From Bradyrhizobium sp. (GTDB taxonomy: Bacteria > Pseudomonadota > Alphaproteobacteria > Rhizobiales > Xanthobacteraceae), in assembly GCA_028290305.1 (NCBI GenBank), contig JAQGKC010000314.1:1-59211 (forward strand): a stretch of DNA of 59,211 nt, in the 5' to 3' direction. The translations under genes were made by a program, and so were the position numbers. Under the pieces are notes generated by a model. That model saw only the letters and a program-made list of their open reading frames with translations. It searched no databases and was not told the origin of the DNA. Below are positions 44,277 through 52,716 of the stretch, in pieces. Numbering within the stretch: position 1 is the first letter of the stretch; each line of letters begins with the position of its first letter.

Positions 44277-45833
44277 ATGCGTCTCAAGACGATCCTGATC
44301 GCAATCGCGGTGGTCGCGGTGTCATTTTACGCCAGCCTGAAGATCATGGACTGGCTGTCGCCGCGCGGCACGGTCGGCGCGCCCGTGCTTGTCGCGTTGC
44401 CGCCGCTGCCGCCTGTGTCGCGCAGCTCCAGCATCATTGCGCAGGCTTCGGTTTCGCTGACCGCCATTCGGGATGCCGCCGATCGCGCCGCGCCGCGCAC
44501 CTTCTCGGGCAAGGCCGACAACCCGGTGTCCCAGGTTCTGCAGAACGCCGACATCGGCTGGACCGCATCGCGCGGACCGATCGCGGCGACCGGCGCCCAG
44601 GATGTGTTGTCACTGGCAACGCCGCTGACGGGGACGCTCAATGTGACGGGCTCGCTGTCGTCGAAGGCGACCGGCGCGGTCGGCAACGCGCTCGGCAGCT
44701 TGCTCGGCGGCAATGTCGCCAAGCAGGTCGGCAGCATCAATATCAAGGCGCTGAACGCCAGCGCGGAGATAAAAGGCAACGTCACCATCACCTCGCGGCC
44801 AAAGCTTGCCGCGGCCTGGCGCATCGAGCCTAATTTGGCCGGCCAGGTGACCCTCGGCGACACCAGCCTTTCGGTGGCTGGAGCACGCGTCAACGTGCCG
44901 GCGCAGGTCAAGCCGCTGATCGACAAGACCGTCGGCGACCAGCTCAACGCGGTGGGGGAGCGGATCCGCAACGATCCGACATTCGAGCAGACCGCGCGGA
45001 CCCAATGGGCCAAGGTCTGCCGTTCAATTCCGCTACAGGGCACCAGTTCGGCTTCGTCGCTGCCGCCGCTTTGGCTCGAGCTGCGGCCGACCCGCGCCAT
45101 CGCGGCGCAGCCGCGCGTCGATGCCTCGGCGGTCACGCTGACGCTCGGCCTCGAGGCGGAAACCCGCATCACCTCGGCGCAGACCACGCCCGACTGCCCG
45201 TTTCCCGAAAAAATCTCCATTGTTCCGCCGACTCCAGGCGGGGTCAGCATCGGCGTGCCGATCGACATGCCATTCACCGACATCAACAAGATCCTGGAAG
45301 CGCAATTCGCCGGCCGGACGTTTCCGGAAGACGGTTCGGGCTCGGTCGGTGTCACCGTGAAGCGCGCGACCGTCGCGGCGTCGGGCGACCGGCTGCTGAT
45401 CTCGCTGTTGGTCAACGCCAAAGAGAAAAAGAGCTGGTTCGGATTCGGCGGCGAAGCCACCGTGCATATCTGGGGCAGGCCCGTGCTTGATCAGGCGCAG
45501 CAGACCCTGCGGCTGACCGATATCCAGCTCGCCGTCGAATCCGAGGCGGCGTTCGGGTTGCTCGGAGCCGCGGCGCGCGAGGCGATGCCGCATCTGCAAA
45601 AGGTGCTGGCGGAAAAGGCCACCATCGACCTCAAGCCGTTCGCCACCAACGCGCAGAAAAAGATCGCCGCCGCCATCTCCGATTTCCAGAAGAACGAGGA
45701 CGGCGTGCGGGTGGCGGCGGAAATCACCAGCCTGCGCCTCGCCGACATCGCCTTCGATTCCAAAACGCTGCGCGTGATCGCGGAAGCCGACGGTACGATC
45801 AATGTTTCCGTCACGGCGCTGAAGGGGCTGTGA
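44277..45833 (+). CDS. DUF4403 family protein
   Basis: 518 residues with one N-terminal membrane segment (ILIAIAVVAVSFYASLKIM) and a large beta-rich periplasmic part. The repeated lipid-binding-like layout and blocks such as PPLWLELRPTRAIAAQP, FPEKISIVPPTPGGVSIGVPIDMPF and WGRPVLDQAQQTLRLTDI fit DUF4403. Function is not established. A role in the envelope is suggested by topology. Confidence 0.85.
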   Translation: MRLKTILIAIAVVAVSFYASLKIMDWLSPRGTVGAPVLVALPPLPPVSRSSSIIAQASVSLTAIRDAADRAAPRTFSGKADNPVSQVLQNADIGWTASRGPIAATGAQDVLSLATPLTGTLNVTGSLSSKATGAVGNALGSLLGGNVAKQVGSINIKALNASAEIKGNVTITSRPKLAAAWRIEPNLAGQVTLGDTSLSVAGARVNVPAQVKPLIDKTVGDQLNAVGERIRNDPTFEQTARTQWAKVCRSIPLQGTSSASSLPPLWLELRPTRAIAAQPRVDASAVTLTLGLEAETRITSAQTTPDCPFPEKISIVPPTPGGVSIGVPIDMPFTDINKILEAQFAGRTFPEDGSGSVGVTVKRATVAASGDRLLISLLVNAKEKKSWFGFGGEATVHIWGRPVLDQAQQTLRLTDIQLAVESEAAFGLLGAAAREAMPHLQKVLAEKATIDLKPFATNAQKKIAAAISDFQKNEDGVRVAAEITSLRLADIAFDSKTLRVIAEADGTINVSVTALKGL

Positions 45834-45869
45834 GCTTTCAGCAAACACACCTCGTCCCTCGAGACTCGC

Positions 45870-45930
45870 AAGAACTCGCACCTCCCGAAGAACTCGCACC
45901 TCCCGGTGAGCGCAAATCGCGCTCACCGGG
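45870..45930. repeat. Tandem 18-bp repeat followed by a palindrome
   Basis: AAGAACTCGCACCTCCCG occurs twice in tandem (45870-45887 and 45888-45905). The second copy runs into the hairpin CCCGGTGAGCG / CGCTCACCGGG (45902-45930), which is followed by AATGACGG. It is between convergent genes; possible terminator without T-run. Confidence 0.75.
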
Positions 45931-45959
45931 AATGACGGCAATGACCGTGCACCCGTCCG

Positions 45960-46172
45960 TCAGCCCTCGAATTTGAACGAGACCTTGAGCTTGGCGCGGT
46001 AGGCTTCGACCTTGCCCTGAGCATCCAATTGCATATCGAGCTGGACGACTTCGGCGACCCGAAGATCGCGGAGGGATTTTCCTGCCCTGTCAACGGCTGC
46101 CTTGGCAGCCTTTTCCCAGGAATCCTCGCTGGTGCCGATCAGCTCAATGACCTTGTAAATGCTCTCAGCCAT
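45960..46172 (-). CDS. Dodecin (flavin-binding dodecamer)
   Basis: 70-residue protein, full length for dodecin, starting MAESIYKVIELIGTSEDSWE. The flavin-stacking Trp (W of EDSWEKAA) and the conserved LRDLRVAEV and VEAYRAKLKVSFKFE strands are present. Dodecins store flavins and protect against their photochemistry. The start follows GGGAGG. A nested hairpin lies upstream at 46190-46233 (TGTTAGGC ... GCCTAACA) and could affect expression. Confidence 0.95.
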   Translation of the reverse strand: MAESIYKVIELIGTSEDSWEKAAKAAVDRAGKSLRDLRVAEVVQLDMQLDAQGKVEAYRAKLKVSFKFEG

Positions 46173-46372
46173 ATCGTCCTCCCGTTCCATGTTAGGCAGG
46201 ACGCAGGTGGTCCTGCTGCCGACCAGCCTAACATCGCGCTAGCATCGCTGAAAGGCGCAATCCGGAAGCGGTAGAGCGGCCGTGCCTGGGAGCGAGGCTT
46301 GGTCCTGCCAGGACCGGATCAACAGTCACGGCAATGAGCGGGATCGTCGAAATTGCCGTTTTGAAACGACCT

Positions 46373-46675
46373 TCACCACTCTTTGAAGGTCGGCTCGGTG
46401 CAACCTCCGCATACCCAGGGAAAGGTCCAATCCGCGGTGCGCTTGGCGCTGCGGCCGACCGAAGCCGCAGGGGTTATACGTGTTCGCCGAGGACTCGCGG
46501 CTAAAACGCCGCAATGCATTACTCGGATTCTGTCCGCAGCTTCGTTGGCGGTTTCTCCAGTCGCGCTCAGCATCTGACGCAGCGCGGCAAATGCCTTGCG
46601 GCACACGTCAGCGGCGGAGGGCAACAGATCGGGAATAGCATCCGCTCTGATTAATCGGCGGAATAGCCGCACCAA
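46373..46675 (-). CDS. Doubtful 100-residue protein
   Basis: The frame ends in WTFPWVCGGCTEPTFKEW with a C-x2-C pair. The first half has an acidic, helical look (LPSAADVCRKAFAALRQMLS). It would start at a GTG without a clear ribosome site and runs across a dispersed repeat. Could be real or a repeat-derived frame. Confidence 0.3.
   Translation of the reverse strand: MVRLFRRLIRADAIPDLLPSAADVCRKAFAALRQMLSATGETANEAADRIRVMHCGVLAASPRRTRITPAASVGRSAKRTADWTFPWVCGGCTEPTFKEW
46475..46527. repeat. Dispersed repeat, copy 1 (partner 50657-50709)
   Basis: Shares TATACGT, TTCGCCGAGGA, CTCGCGGCTAAA, CGCCGCAAT and ATTACTCGGA in the same order with 50657-50709, with a few changes and a single-base gap. It contains a short stem CCGC/GCGG around CTAAAA. 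Confidence 0.8.
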
Positions 46676-46796
46676 ATTGCTGACAGGGTTACAGGGTTAT
46701 CGATACATTGATCGTTACCCTTCTAAGGACAATCGGCGGCGCAGTGCGATCATCTCACGCAGGCCGTGTCACGTGAATACTCAAGGACTGCTGATT

Positions 46797-47318
46797 ATGC
46801 CGGAAGTAGTCAAATTTTCGTCGGTTGAGACACTGCGCGACGGACGCCGCATTGAAATCCGCGCGCTCAGGCAGGAGGATCGGAACGGCCTTGAAGAAGC
46901 CGTCAGCCGCGCCAGCGCCGAGACCCTCCGCCGCCGTTTCTTTTCGGTACGGCGCCATTTTTCCGAACAGGAAATCGACTTCTTCTCAAACATCGACTTT
47001 GTCAGCCATGTAGCCTTGGTCGTGGTTGCAGACGAAGGTGGAGGACCGGTCATCGTGGGAGGTGGACGCTACGTCGTCCTTGAGCCCGGACGAGCTGAGG
47101 TGGCTTTCGCCTTGATCGACGAATACCATGGACAAGGGATCGGCGCCGCACTGATGCGTCATCTTGCCGCGATCGCCAGGGATGCCGGGCTCAAGGAATT
47201 GATCGCCGAAGTCTTGCCGGAGAACACTGCAATGCTGAAAGTTTTCAAGAAAAGCGGATTGCATCCGACTATGAGACGAGAAGCGGACATTATGCATGTG
47301 ACGCTCCAGCTCTTTTAA
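46797..47318 (+). CDS. GNAT family N-acetyltransferase
   Basis: 173 residues. Motif A HGQGIGAALMRHLAAIARDAG (about 120-140) is the acetyl-CoA pyrophosphate loop; motif B follows in PENTAMLKVFKKSGL. It resembles the acetyltransferase domain that is also found fused to acyl-CoA synthetase-like Pat proteins (FFSVRRHFSEQEIDFF...). Substrate (small molecule or protein lysine) unknown. The start at 46797 has AAGGA upstream; a GTG at 46773 is in frame. Confidence 0.9.
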   Translation: MPEVVKFSSVETLRDGRRIEIRALRQEDRNGLEEAVSRASAETLRRRFFSVRRHFSEQEIDFFSNIDFVSHVALVVVADEGGGPVIVGGGRYVVLEPGRAEVAFALIDEYHGQGIGAALMRHLAAIARDAGLKELIAEVLPENTAMLKVFKKSGLHPTMRREADIMHVTLQLF

Positions 47319-47418
47319 GCGCGGGAGTTCAACCTCCGCGCGCTGCTTGATTCTGGAGGATGCAGGGCCAGATAACATGCTGCGTTTGACGCGGCCTCTT
47401 CGGAAATAGAGCCCGCGC

Positions 47419-49113
47419 ATGAAGGATTCCGCGACCAGCCGGAACGGAGCGATGTGGCGAGTGCCACCGGCACGTTGGTTGGCGGAATACCGCGCCGCGT
47501 GGCTTCGCGGCGATATCATCGCGGGCGTTACGCTGGCGGCCTACGCGATCCCGGTTTCTCTCGCCTATGCGGGACTTGCCGGTCTGCCTCCGCAGGTCGG
47601 CGTGTATGGTTACCTATTGGGCGGACTAGGCTATGCTCTGCTCGGGTCATCGCGCCAACTGGCGATCGGACCGACATCCGCCATTTCGCTGATGATTGCC
47701 GGCACCGTTGGGGAAATGGCAGGTGGAGACGCGCAACACTATGGGCAGATCGCTAGCCTCGCCGGCTTCACGGTGGCAATGCTTTGTGTAATCGCCTGGC
47801 TATTGCGACTGAGCGCGCTCGTAAAGCTGATCAGCGACAGCATCCTGGTAGGCTTCAAGGCCGGCGCGGGGCTGACCATCGCGATGACCCAACTGCCGAG
47901 CCTGATCGGCGTGGGCGGCGGCGGACATAATTTTTTCGAGCGGGCCGCGCTACTCGCCGGGCAAATCAGCCAGACCAACTACCTCGTACTTGCCATCGGC
48001 TTCATCGCGATCATGCTGCTGGTGTTTGGCGAGCGCTTGCTGCCAGGAAAACCCGTCGCACTCGGCGTTGTTGCTCTGTCAATCGTCGCCGCCACCGTGC
48101 TTGGGCTCCCCGCGCTTGGCGTGCCCATTACGGGAAATATTCCCGCTGGCCTGCCCACCCTGGAAGGCCCTGCGCTACGGCTGCGTGATGTCGAAGGCAT
48201 TGTACCGCTGGCTGCTGGCTGCCTGCTGCTCGCCTATATCGAAAGCGTCTCTGCTGGGCGCGCCTTCGCGGCAAAGCACGGATATCATATCGATCCGCGG
48301 CAAGAGCTTCTCGGCATCGGTGCGGCAAATCTTGCGGCCGCGCTGGGACATGGCTATCCCGTGGCTGGCGGGCTGTCGCAATCAGCCGTGAATGACAAAG
48401 CGGGGGCGCGCACACCACTCTCCCTTGTCTTTGCTTCGATAACCCTTGCGCTGTGCTTACTCTTTCTTACCGGACTGTTGGAAAACCTGCCGAAGGCGGT
48501 GCTGGCGGCGGTGGTGCTGACCGCGGTGTCTGGCCTTTTGGATTTTCCGACCCTGTTTCGGATGTGGCGTGTGAGCCGGCTTGACTTCTACGCCGCGGCG
48601 ATCGCGCTCGGCGCTGTGCTGCTTCTGGGCATCCTGCAGGGCATCCTGCTCGCTGCAGTCGCGTCCGTCTTGATGCTGCTGGCCCGCGCATCGCAGCCGC
48701 ACGTGGCGTTCCTCGGCCGCATTCCCGGCACGAATAGCTACTCGGACCTCGCGCGTCATCCCGACAACGAAGTCCTGCCTGGCGCGATTGCCTTCCGTCC
48801 CGAAGCGTCTCTGATCTACGTCAATGCCGACGCTATCCTGGAATCGGTTCTGGGCCGTGTTCGAGCGGTCGATGCGTCAGACGTCCGCCTGGTGATCTGC
48901 GATCTCTCCGCATCGCCCTATGTCGATCTCGGGGGTTCGCGCATGCTGCACGAGCTGCACGGCGAACTTGCCGCCCGGGGCGCCGCATTGCGCATCGTTG
49001 GGGCACACGGATGGGTGCGCGATCTGCTGCGAGCCGACGGCATGGCCGAAAAGGTCGGAGGACTGGACAGGATCGCGACGCTCGACCGTCTGCTCGGTGG
49101 TGACGATCGCTAG
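47419..49113 (+). CDS. SulP family anion permease with STAS domain
   Basis: 564 residues. N-terminal membrane region of 11-12 segments with the SulP signature (YAIPVSLAYAGLAGLPPQVGVYGYLLGG) and ESVSAGRAFAAKHGY. The cytoplasmic STAS domain spans about 445-560 (SLIYVNADAILESVLGRV, LVICDLSASPYVDLGGSRML). Transports sulfate, bicarbonate or another anion; sequence does not decide which. Confidence 0.94.
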   Translation: MKDSATSRNGAMWRVPPARWLAEYRAAWLRGDIIAGVTLAAYAIPVSLAYAGLAGLPPQVGVYGYLLGGLGYALLGSSRQLAIGPTSAISLMIAGTVGEMAGGDAQHYGQIASLAGFTVAMLCVIAWLLRLSALVKLISDSILVGFKAGAGLTIAMTQLPSLIGVGGGGHNFFERAALLAGQISQTNYLVLAIGFIAIMLLVFGERLLPGKPVALGVVALSIVAATVLGLPALGVPITGNIPAGLPTLEGPALRLRDVEGIVPLAAGCLLLAYIESVSAGRAFAAKHGYHIDPRQELLGIGAANLAAALGHGYPVAGGLSQSAVNDKAGARTPLSLVFASITLALCLLFLTGLLENLPKAVLAAVVLTAVSGLLDFPTLFRMWRVSRLDFYAAAIALGAVLLLGILQGILLAAVASVLMLLARASQPHVAFLGRIPGTNSYSDLARHPDNEVLPGAIAFRPEASLIYVNADAILESVLGRVRAVDASDVRLVICDLSASPYVDLGGSRMLHELHGELAARGAALRIVGAHGWVRDLLRADGMAEKVGGLDRIATLDRLLGGDDR

Positions 49114-49208
49114 GGCGGCTGCCATTTTGCCGCAGCATGTTTCATCGATTGAATGGAGGAATTAGTCTAACATCTTCCGCCCGGGAGCACTGGTTGATGG
49201 AGGAAGTC

Positions 49209-49661
49209 ATGCCGTCCAAACCTGATGACCTGTTGCCAAACGCAAAAGATTTCATGAAGAAGCTCGCTCTCAGCGAGGTGGACGAGGCCGCAAAGGCGGC
49301 GCGCCAGCACGAAAAGGCCGAAGCCGAAAAGCGTGCATTGCTCCAGCAGTTGGAGAGACCGTCGGGCGTGTCGGACGATGAACGAATTAAACGTGCGGTG
49401 GCGATCATCGAGCGTGCCGTGCGCAACGGGAAGACCGAAGTTGAATTTATTCGTTTTCCCGTCGACGTCTGCACCGATCGTGGCCGCGCCATCAATCAGC
49501 AGGAGCGGGGTTGGGAAAGCACCCTGACGGGGTTGCCTAAAGAACTCTATGATGCCTGGGCTAAGTACTTCCGGCCGCGCGGGTATAAATTGCGGGCCGA
49601 AATCGTCCAATTTTCCGGAGACAGGCCGAGCGATATCGGCATGACGCTGAGCTGGAGCTGA
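49209..49661 (+). CDS. Unrecognised cytoplasmic protein
   Basis: 150 residues, no family recognised. The first 60 are charged and helical, probably coiled coil (EVDEAAKAARQHEKAEAEKR). The rest is mixed alpha/beta with EVEFIRFPVDVCTDRGRAIN and LYDAWAKYFRPRGYKLRAEIVQF, ending in GMTLSWS. No signal peptide. The ATG at 49209 follows a perfect GGAGG by five bases. It lies 106 bases before the PPK2 gene on the same strand, so the two may be co-expressed. Confidence 0.8.
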   Translation: MPSKPDDLLPNAKDFMKKLALSEVDEAAKAARQHEKAEAEKRALLQQLERPSGVSDDERIKRAVAIIERAVRNGKTEVEFIRFPVDVCTDRGRAINQQERGWESTLTGLPKELYDAWAKYFRPRGYKLRAEIVQFSGDRPSDIGMTLSWS

Positions 49662-49767
49662 GTCCGTTTCGCCGACTCTCCGGCCTCCAGGACTGATCAA
49701 CGTGGAGGGATGCGCGGATTTCGGAAAGTTTTTTGGAAGCCACAAAGTGACGGCCGATTGAAGGGCA

Positions 49768-50613
49768 ATGTCAATGACACTCAAGGACAGCCGCGAAGCT
49801 CTCGACGAGGCGAAGGCCAAAGATGGCCCCCATGAGAAGATGAAGCGCAAGGTTTATGAGAGTGAGATGCGCAAGCTGCAGATCCAGCTCTGCAAACTGC
49901 AGGATTGGGTGAAAGAGAAGGGCCTGCGCGTCGTCATCGTGTTCGAAGGACGGGACGCCGCCGGCAAGGGCGGGACCATCAAAGCACTCACTGAAAAGGT
50001 CAGTCCGCGCGTTTTTCGCGTTGTCGCTCTTCCTGCCCCTTCCGATCGCGAAAAATCCCAGATGTACGTGCAGCGCTACATCGAACGGTTTCCGGCCGCC
50101 GGCGAAATCGTCATCTTCGATCGCAGTTGGTACAACCGAGCCGGCGTTGAGCACGTCATGGGATTTTGCAGTGAGCAGGAACACAAACGTTTCCTCGATC
50201 TTTGCCCGCCAATTGAAAAATTCATGACCGACGGCGGTATGATATTGATCAAGATTTGGCTCGAAGTCGGACAGGACGAGCAAAAGCGGAGGTTTGAGGC
50301 CCGCGTCGAGGATCCGCTCCGACAATGGAAGCTGAGCCCGATGGATATCGAATCATACGATCGCTGGTACGATTACTCGCGGGCGCGAGACATGATGCTA
50401 AAAATGACCGACAGCAAGCACGCGCCCTGGTTCATTGTGCGCTCCGACGACAAGCGGAGGGCGCGGCTCAATTGCATTTCACACATCCTGAGCGAAATCC
50501 CCGCTAAGAAAGTGGCACGGCCCAAGATCAAGTTGCCCAAGCGCTCGAATAAAGGAAAATACGACGATCAAACGCCGTTGAAGGGCAAGAATTTCGTCTC
50601 TGAAAGATATTGA
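49768..50613 (+). CDS. ppk2: Polyphosphate kinase 2 (PPK2)
   Basis: 281 residues, single-domain PPK2. The Walker A is GRDAAGKGG at 61-69 and the Walker B/lid block IFDRSWYNRAGVEHVMGF at about 116-133; ALPAPSDREK and DLCPPIEKFM are also typical. Uses polyphosphate to phosphorylate nucleoside diphosphates (or the reverse) in the cytoplasm; length and motifs fit class I. The basic C-terminus (KIKLPKRSNKGKYD) is family-normal. Confidence 0.95.
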   Translation: MSMTLKDSREALDEAKAKDGPHEKMKRKVYESEMRKLQIQLCKLQDWVKEKGLRVVIVFEGRDAAGKGGTIKALTEKVSPRVFRVVALPAPSDREKSQMYVQRYIERFPAAGEIVIFDRSWYNRAGVEHVMGFCSEQEHKRFLDLCPPIEKFMTDGGMILIKIWLEVGQDEQKRRFEARVEDPLRQWKLSPMDIESYDRWYDYSRARDMMLKMTDSKHAPWFIVRSDDKRRARLNCISHILSEIPAKKVARPKIKLPKRSNKGKYDDQTPLKGKNFVSERY

Positions 50614-50656
50614 GCTGTTCACAATTTTTGGCAGGCGGGAAAATGCCCAGCTGGAA

Positions 50657-50709
50657 TATACGTTTCGCCGAGGACCTCGCGGCTAAAGCGCCGCAATATA
50701 TTACTCGGA
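50657..50709. repeat. Dispersed repeat, copy 2
   Basis: Copy of 46475-46527. Its end runs into the stop of the ion-channel gene, providing the final codons (…SE, stop). Confidence 0.8.
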
Positions 50710-51159
50710 AGATATACCTTTCTCTCGCAGTCCGTCTTCGGTCGGGCTCGTTATCATTGTTTTCCGCAGGACCGCAAAAATGACGGCAGTCGACCAACCA
50801 AACAACAGCACGCCGTTCATTGCCGTCATTGGCCCAAGCAAGTGCCAGCGCTGTAACGGAGTCACGTCGCCATAGCCAAGCGTTGTGTAGTTTACAAAGG
50901 CAAAATAGATAAGATCAGTGCCAGGAGGTGCAACACCGACGATCGCGTAAGCAAATGACCAAACGATCACTTCAGCAATATGCGCGGCCATCAAGACCGA
51001 CACGGTCGCAATCATGACGGCGATCAGTCGAAGCGATTGACGCGATGTTGCACGCTCACTCGCGATGCGCGCCACCCGCAATACGGCTGCCATCACGATT
51101 GCATGGATCGCAATGTTGCAAGCGCTGACGGCAGTACTCACAAGAAATTGGCGCAGCAT
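50701..51159 (-). CDS. Two-transmembrane ion channel (potassium-channel type)
   Basis: 152 residues with a pore loop NYTTLGYGDVTP (90-101), a potassium filter variant (TLGYGD for the usual T-V-GYGD), between membrane segments; two further segments lie near the N-terminus (about 6-28 and 42-70). The start at 51159 follows GGAG; the frame extends to 51207. No cytoplasmic regulatory domain is seen. Confidence 0.85.
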   Translation of the reverse strand: MLRQFLVSTAVSACNIAIHAIVMAAVLRVARIASERATSRQSLRLIAVMIATVSVLMAAHIAEVIVWSFAYAIVGVAPPGTDLIYFAFVNYTTLGYGDVTPLQRWHLLGPMTAMNGVLLFGWSTAVIFAVLRKTMITSPTEDGLREKGISSE

Positions 51160-51383
51160 GCGGATCGCTCCGGCGATGCGGACTGTTATCGGTCGGATCC
51201 AGCCCAAAGTGAGGATTAAGGCAACTCGGCACTCGCTTACAATGTTGGCCTAAGCTAAAGTAGCGTCGGCTTTATGCTTTGACCTTTTGATTTCCGGCGC
51301 GGTGGCGTCAAGTGACCTGAACTTGCGGGGCATCATGTGCGCGGTGAGTAGAGTTTTCAGCTGTGTTTCGAGGCATGGTCCTT

Positions 51384-52464
51384 TCACTGTAGCCGGGGCG
51401 GCAACAGGTAAAGCGTCATGGCGAAAATCAGAGCACTCCGACAAACCACGCCGAGCGCCCGCTGTTGGTCACCAGGGACGCGGTCATGGTGGCGAGAAGC
51501 ATCATTACCACTGCGCCCGGCCAGAATTGCAGGTTCATCGGCACCGGGCCGATGACGTAACTGAGCAGTACCAGCATCGGAGCGACGAAGAGCGCGATTT
51601 GGGTTGCGCTCCCCAGCGCGATGCCCACGCTCAGGTCCAGCCGGTTCTTGCGCGCGCCGGAAAACGCCGAGGCCATCTCCGCCGCACCGCCCACCAGCGC
51701 CACGACGATGAAACCCACGAACGCGGGAGTCATCCCGAACGCCACCGCTGCCTGCTGCACCGACTCGACGAACACCTCGCTCACCAGCGCGACCAGTACC
51801 GTGACGCCGGCCAGCGTGGCCAGGGCCAAGCCCAACGGCCAAGGCGCTTCGCCGGTCTCCGCGTGTTCCGCGCCGCCGAACAATTCGCGATGTGTCTTGA
51901 GTGAGAACAACAGGCCCAGTCCGTAGGCGGCGATGAGCAGCACAGACAGACTCACGCTCAACGTCTCGGTGAACGCCGACCCCGCCACGGAATCGGCTTC
52001 AGAGAGCGCCGAGGGAATCAAGATCGCGATCGTGGCCAGAAAGAGCAGGCCCGCTTGCAGGCGGGCGCTAGCCCTGTTGTATTCCTGCACGTGGTGCTTG
52101 AGTCCGCCGAGGAGAAACGACGCGCCCAACATGAACAACGTGTTGGTGACAATCGCCCCGGCGATGGATGCCTTCACCAGGGTATATTGCCGCGCCCGCG
52201 CAACGCGGCCAGCGCGATGACAAGTTCGGTCAGGTTTCCGAGCGTGGCGTTGAGCAGGCCACCGACCGTATCGCCCGTCTTGGCCGCTACGGATTCGGTG
52301 GCGTGACTCAGCAGCGCGGCCAGTGGCACGATGGCCAGGACGGACAGCACAAAAAGCAGCGTGTGCGCTTCCGGCTTGAGCTTCTGAGCGGCGAACAGCA
52401 CGGGCACGAACGCCAGCAACCTGAGCAGGGGATTGTGACGGATTTCTCTAAGCAAGGGATTCAT
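51384..52464 (-). pseudogene. CaCA/CAX-type calcium (cation)/proton exchanger, two lesions
   Basis: The N-terminal part (from [14 protein letters not shown] at 52464) runs to [23 protein letters not shown], the first alpha repeat, then shifts frame at about 52178-52195: one base is missing before [17 protein letters not shown]. The main frame continues through FVGFIVVALVGGAAEMASA, the second alpha repeat, to SGRSAWFVGVL and a stop at 51428. The true tail, LIFAMTLYLLPPRLQ, lies in another frame ending at 51384, with a few codons apparently deleted. Two independent lesions argue for a real pseudogene. No intact copy is in the window. Confidence 0.85.
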
Positions 52465-52716
52465 GGCGGCAGTCTCGGAAGCAGCGGTACGTTCGCATTT
52501 CCGTTCATCGCGCAAACCGTTGTTAGGCACGCATGCCGGTTGTCCCGCACGCTTCCGAGGCGGTATCACGGAGGTCGGCTCCTTGTCTTTCCATGCATTC
52601 CGCTATCATGAACCTGGCTAGGGACTCTCATGCGCAGCCGGACGCGCCGCACTGCGCCGACATGATGCCAATGGTCATTGCGACCTCCGCTATTACGAGC
52701 AGAGTTCAAACAGTAC

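Larger units (their letters stand above)
46173..46796. other. Gap with a nested hairpin, one repeat and a doubtful small gene
   Basis: 624 bases between dodecin and the GNAT gene. Visible are the hairpin 46190-46233, the dispersed repeat 46475-46527, and a doubtful minus-strand small gene at 46373-46675. Nothing else supported. Confidence 0.4.

Noticed and set aside
45870..45905. Tandem 18-mers considered as the start of an iteron array
   Set aside because: Only two units, no replication gene nearby, and the second merges into an ordinary palindrome.
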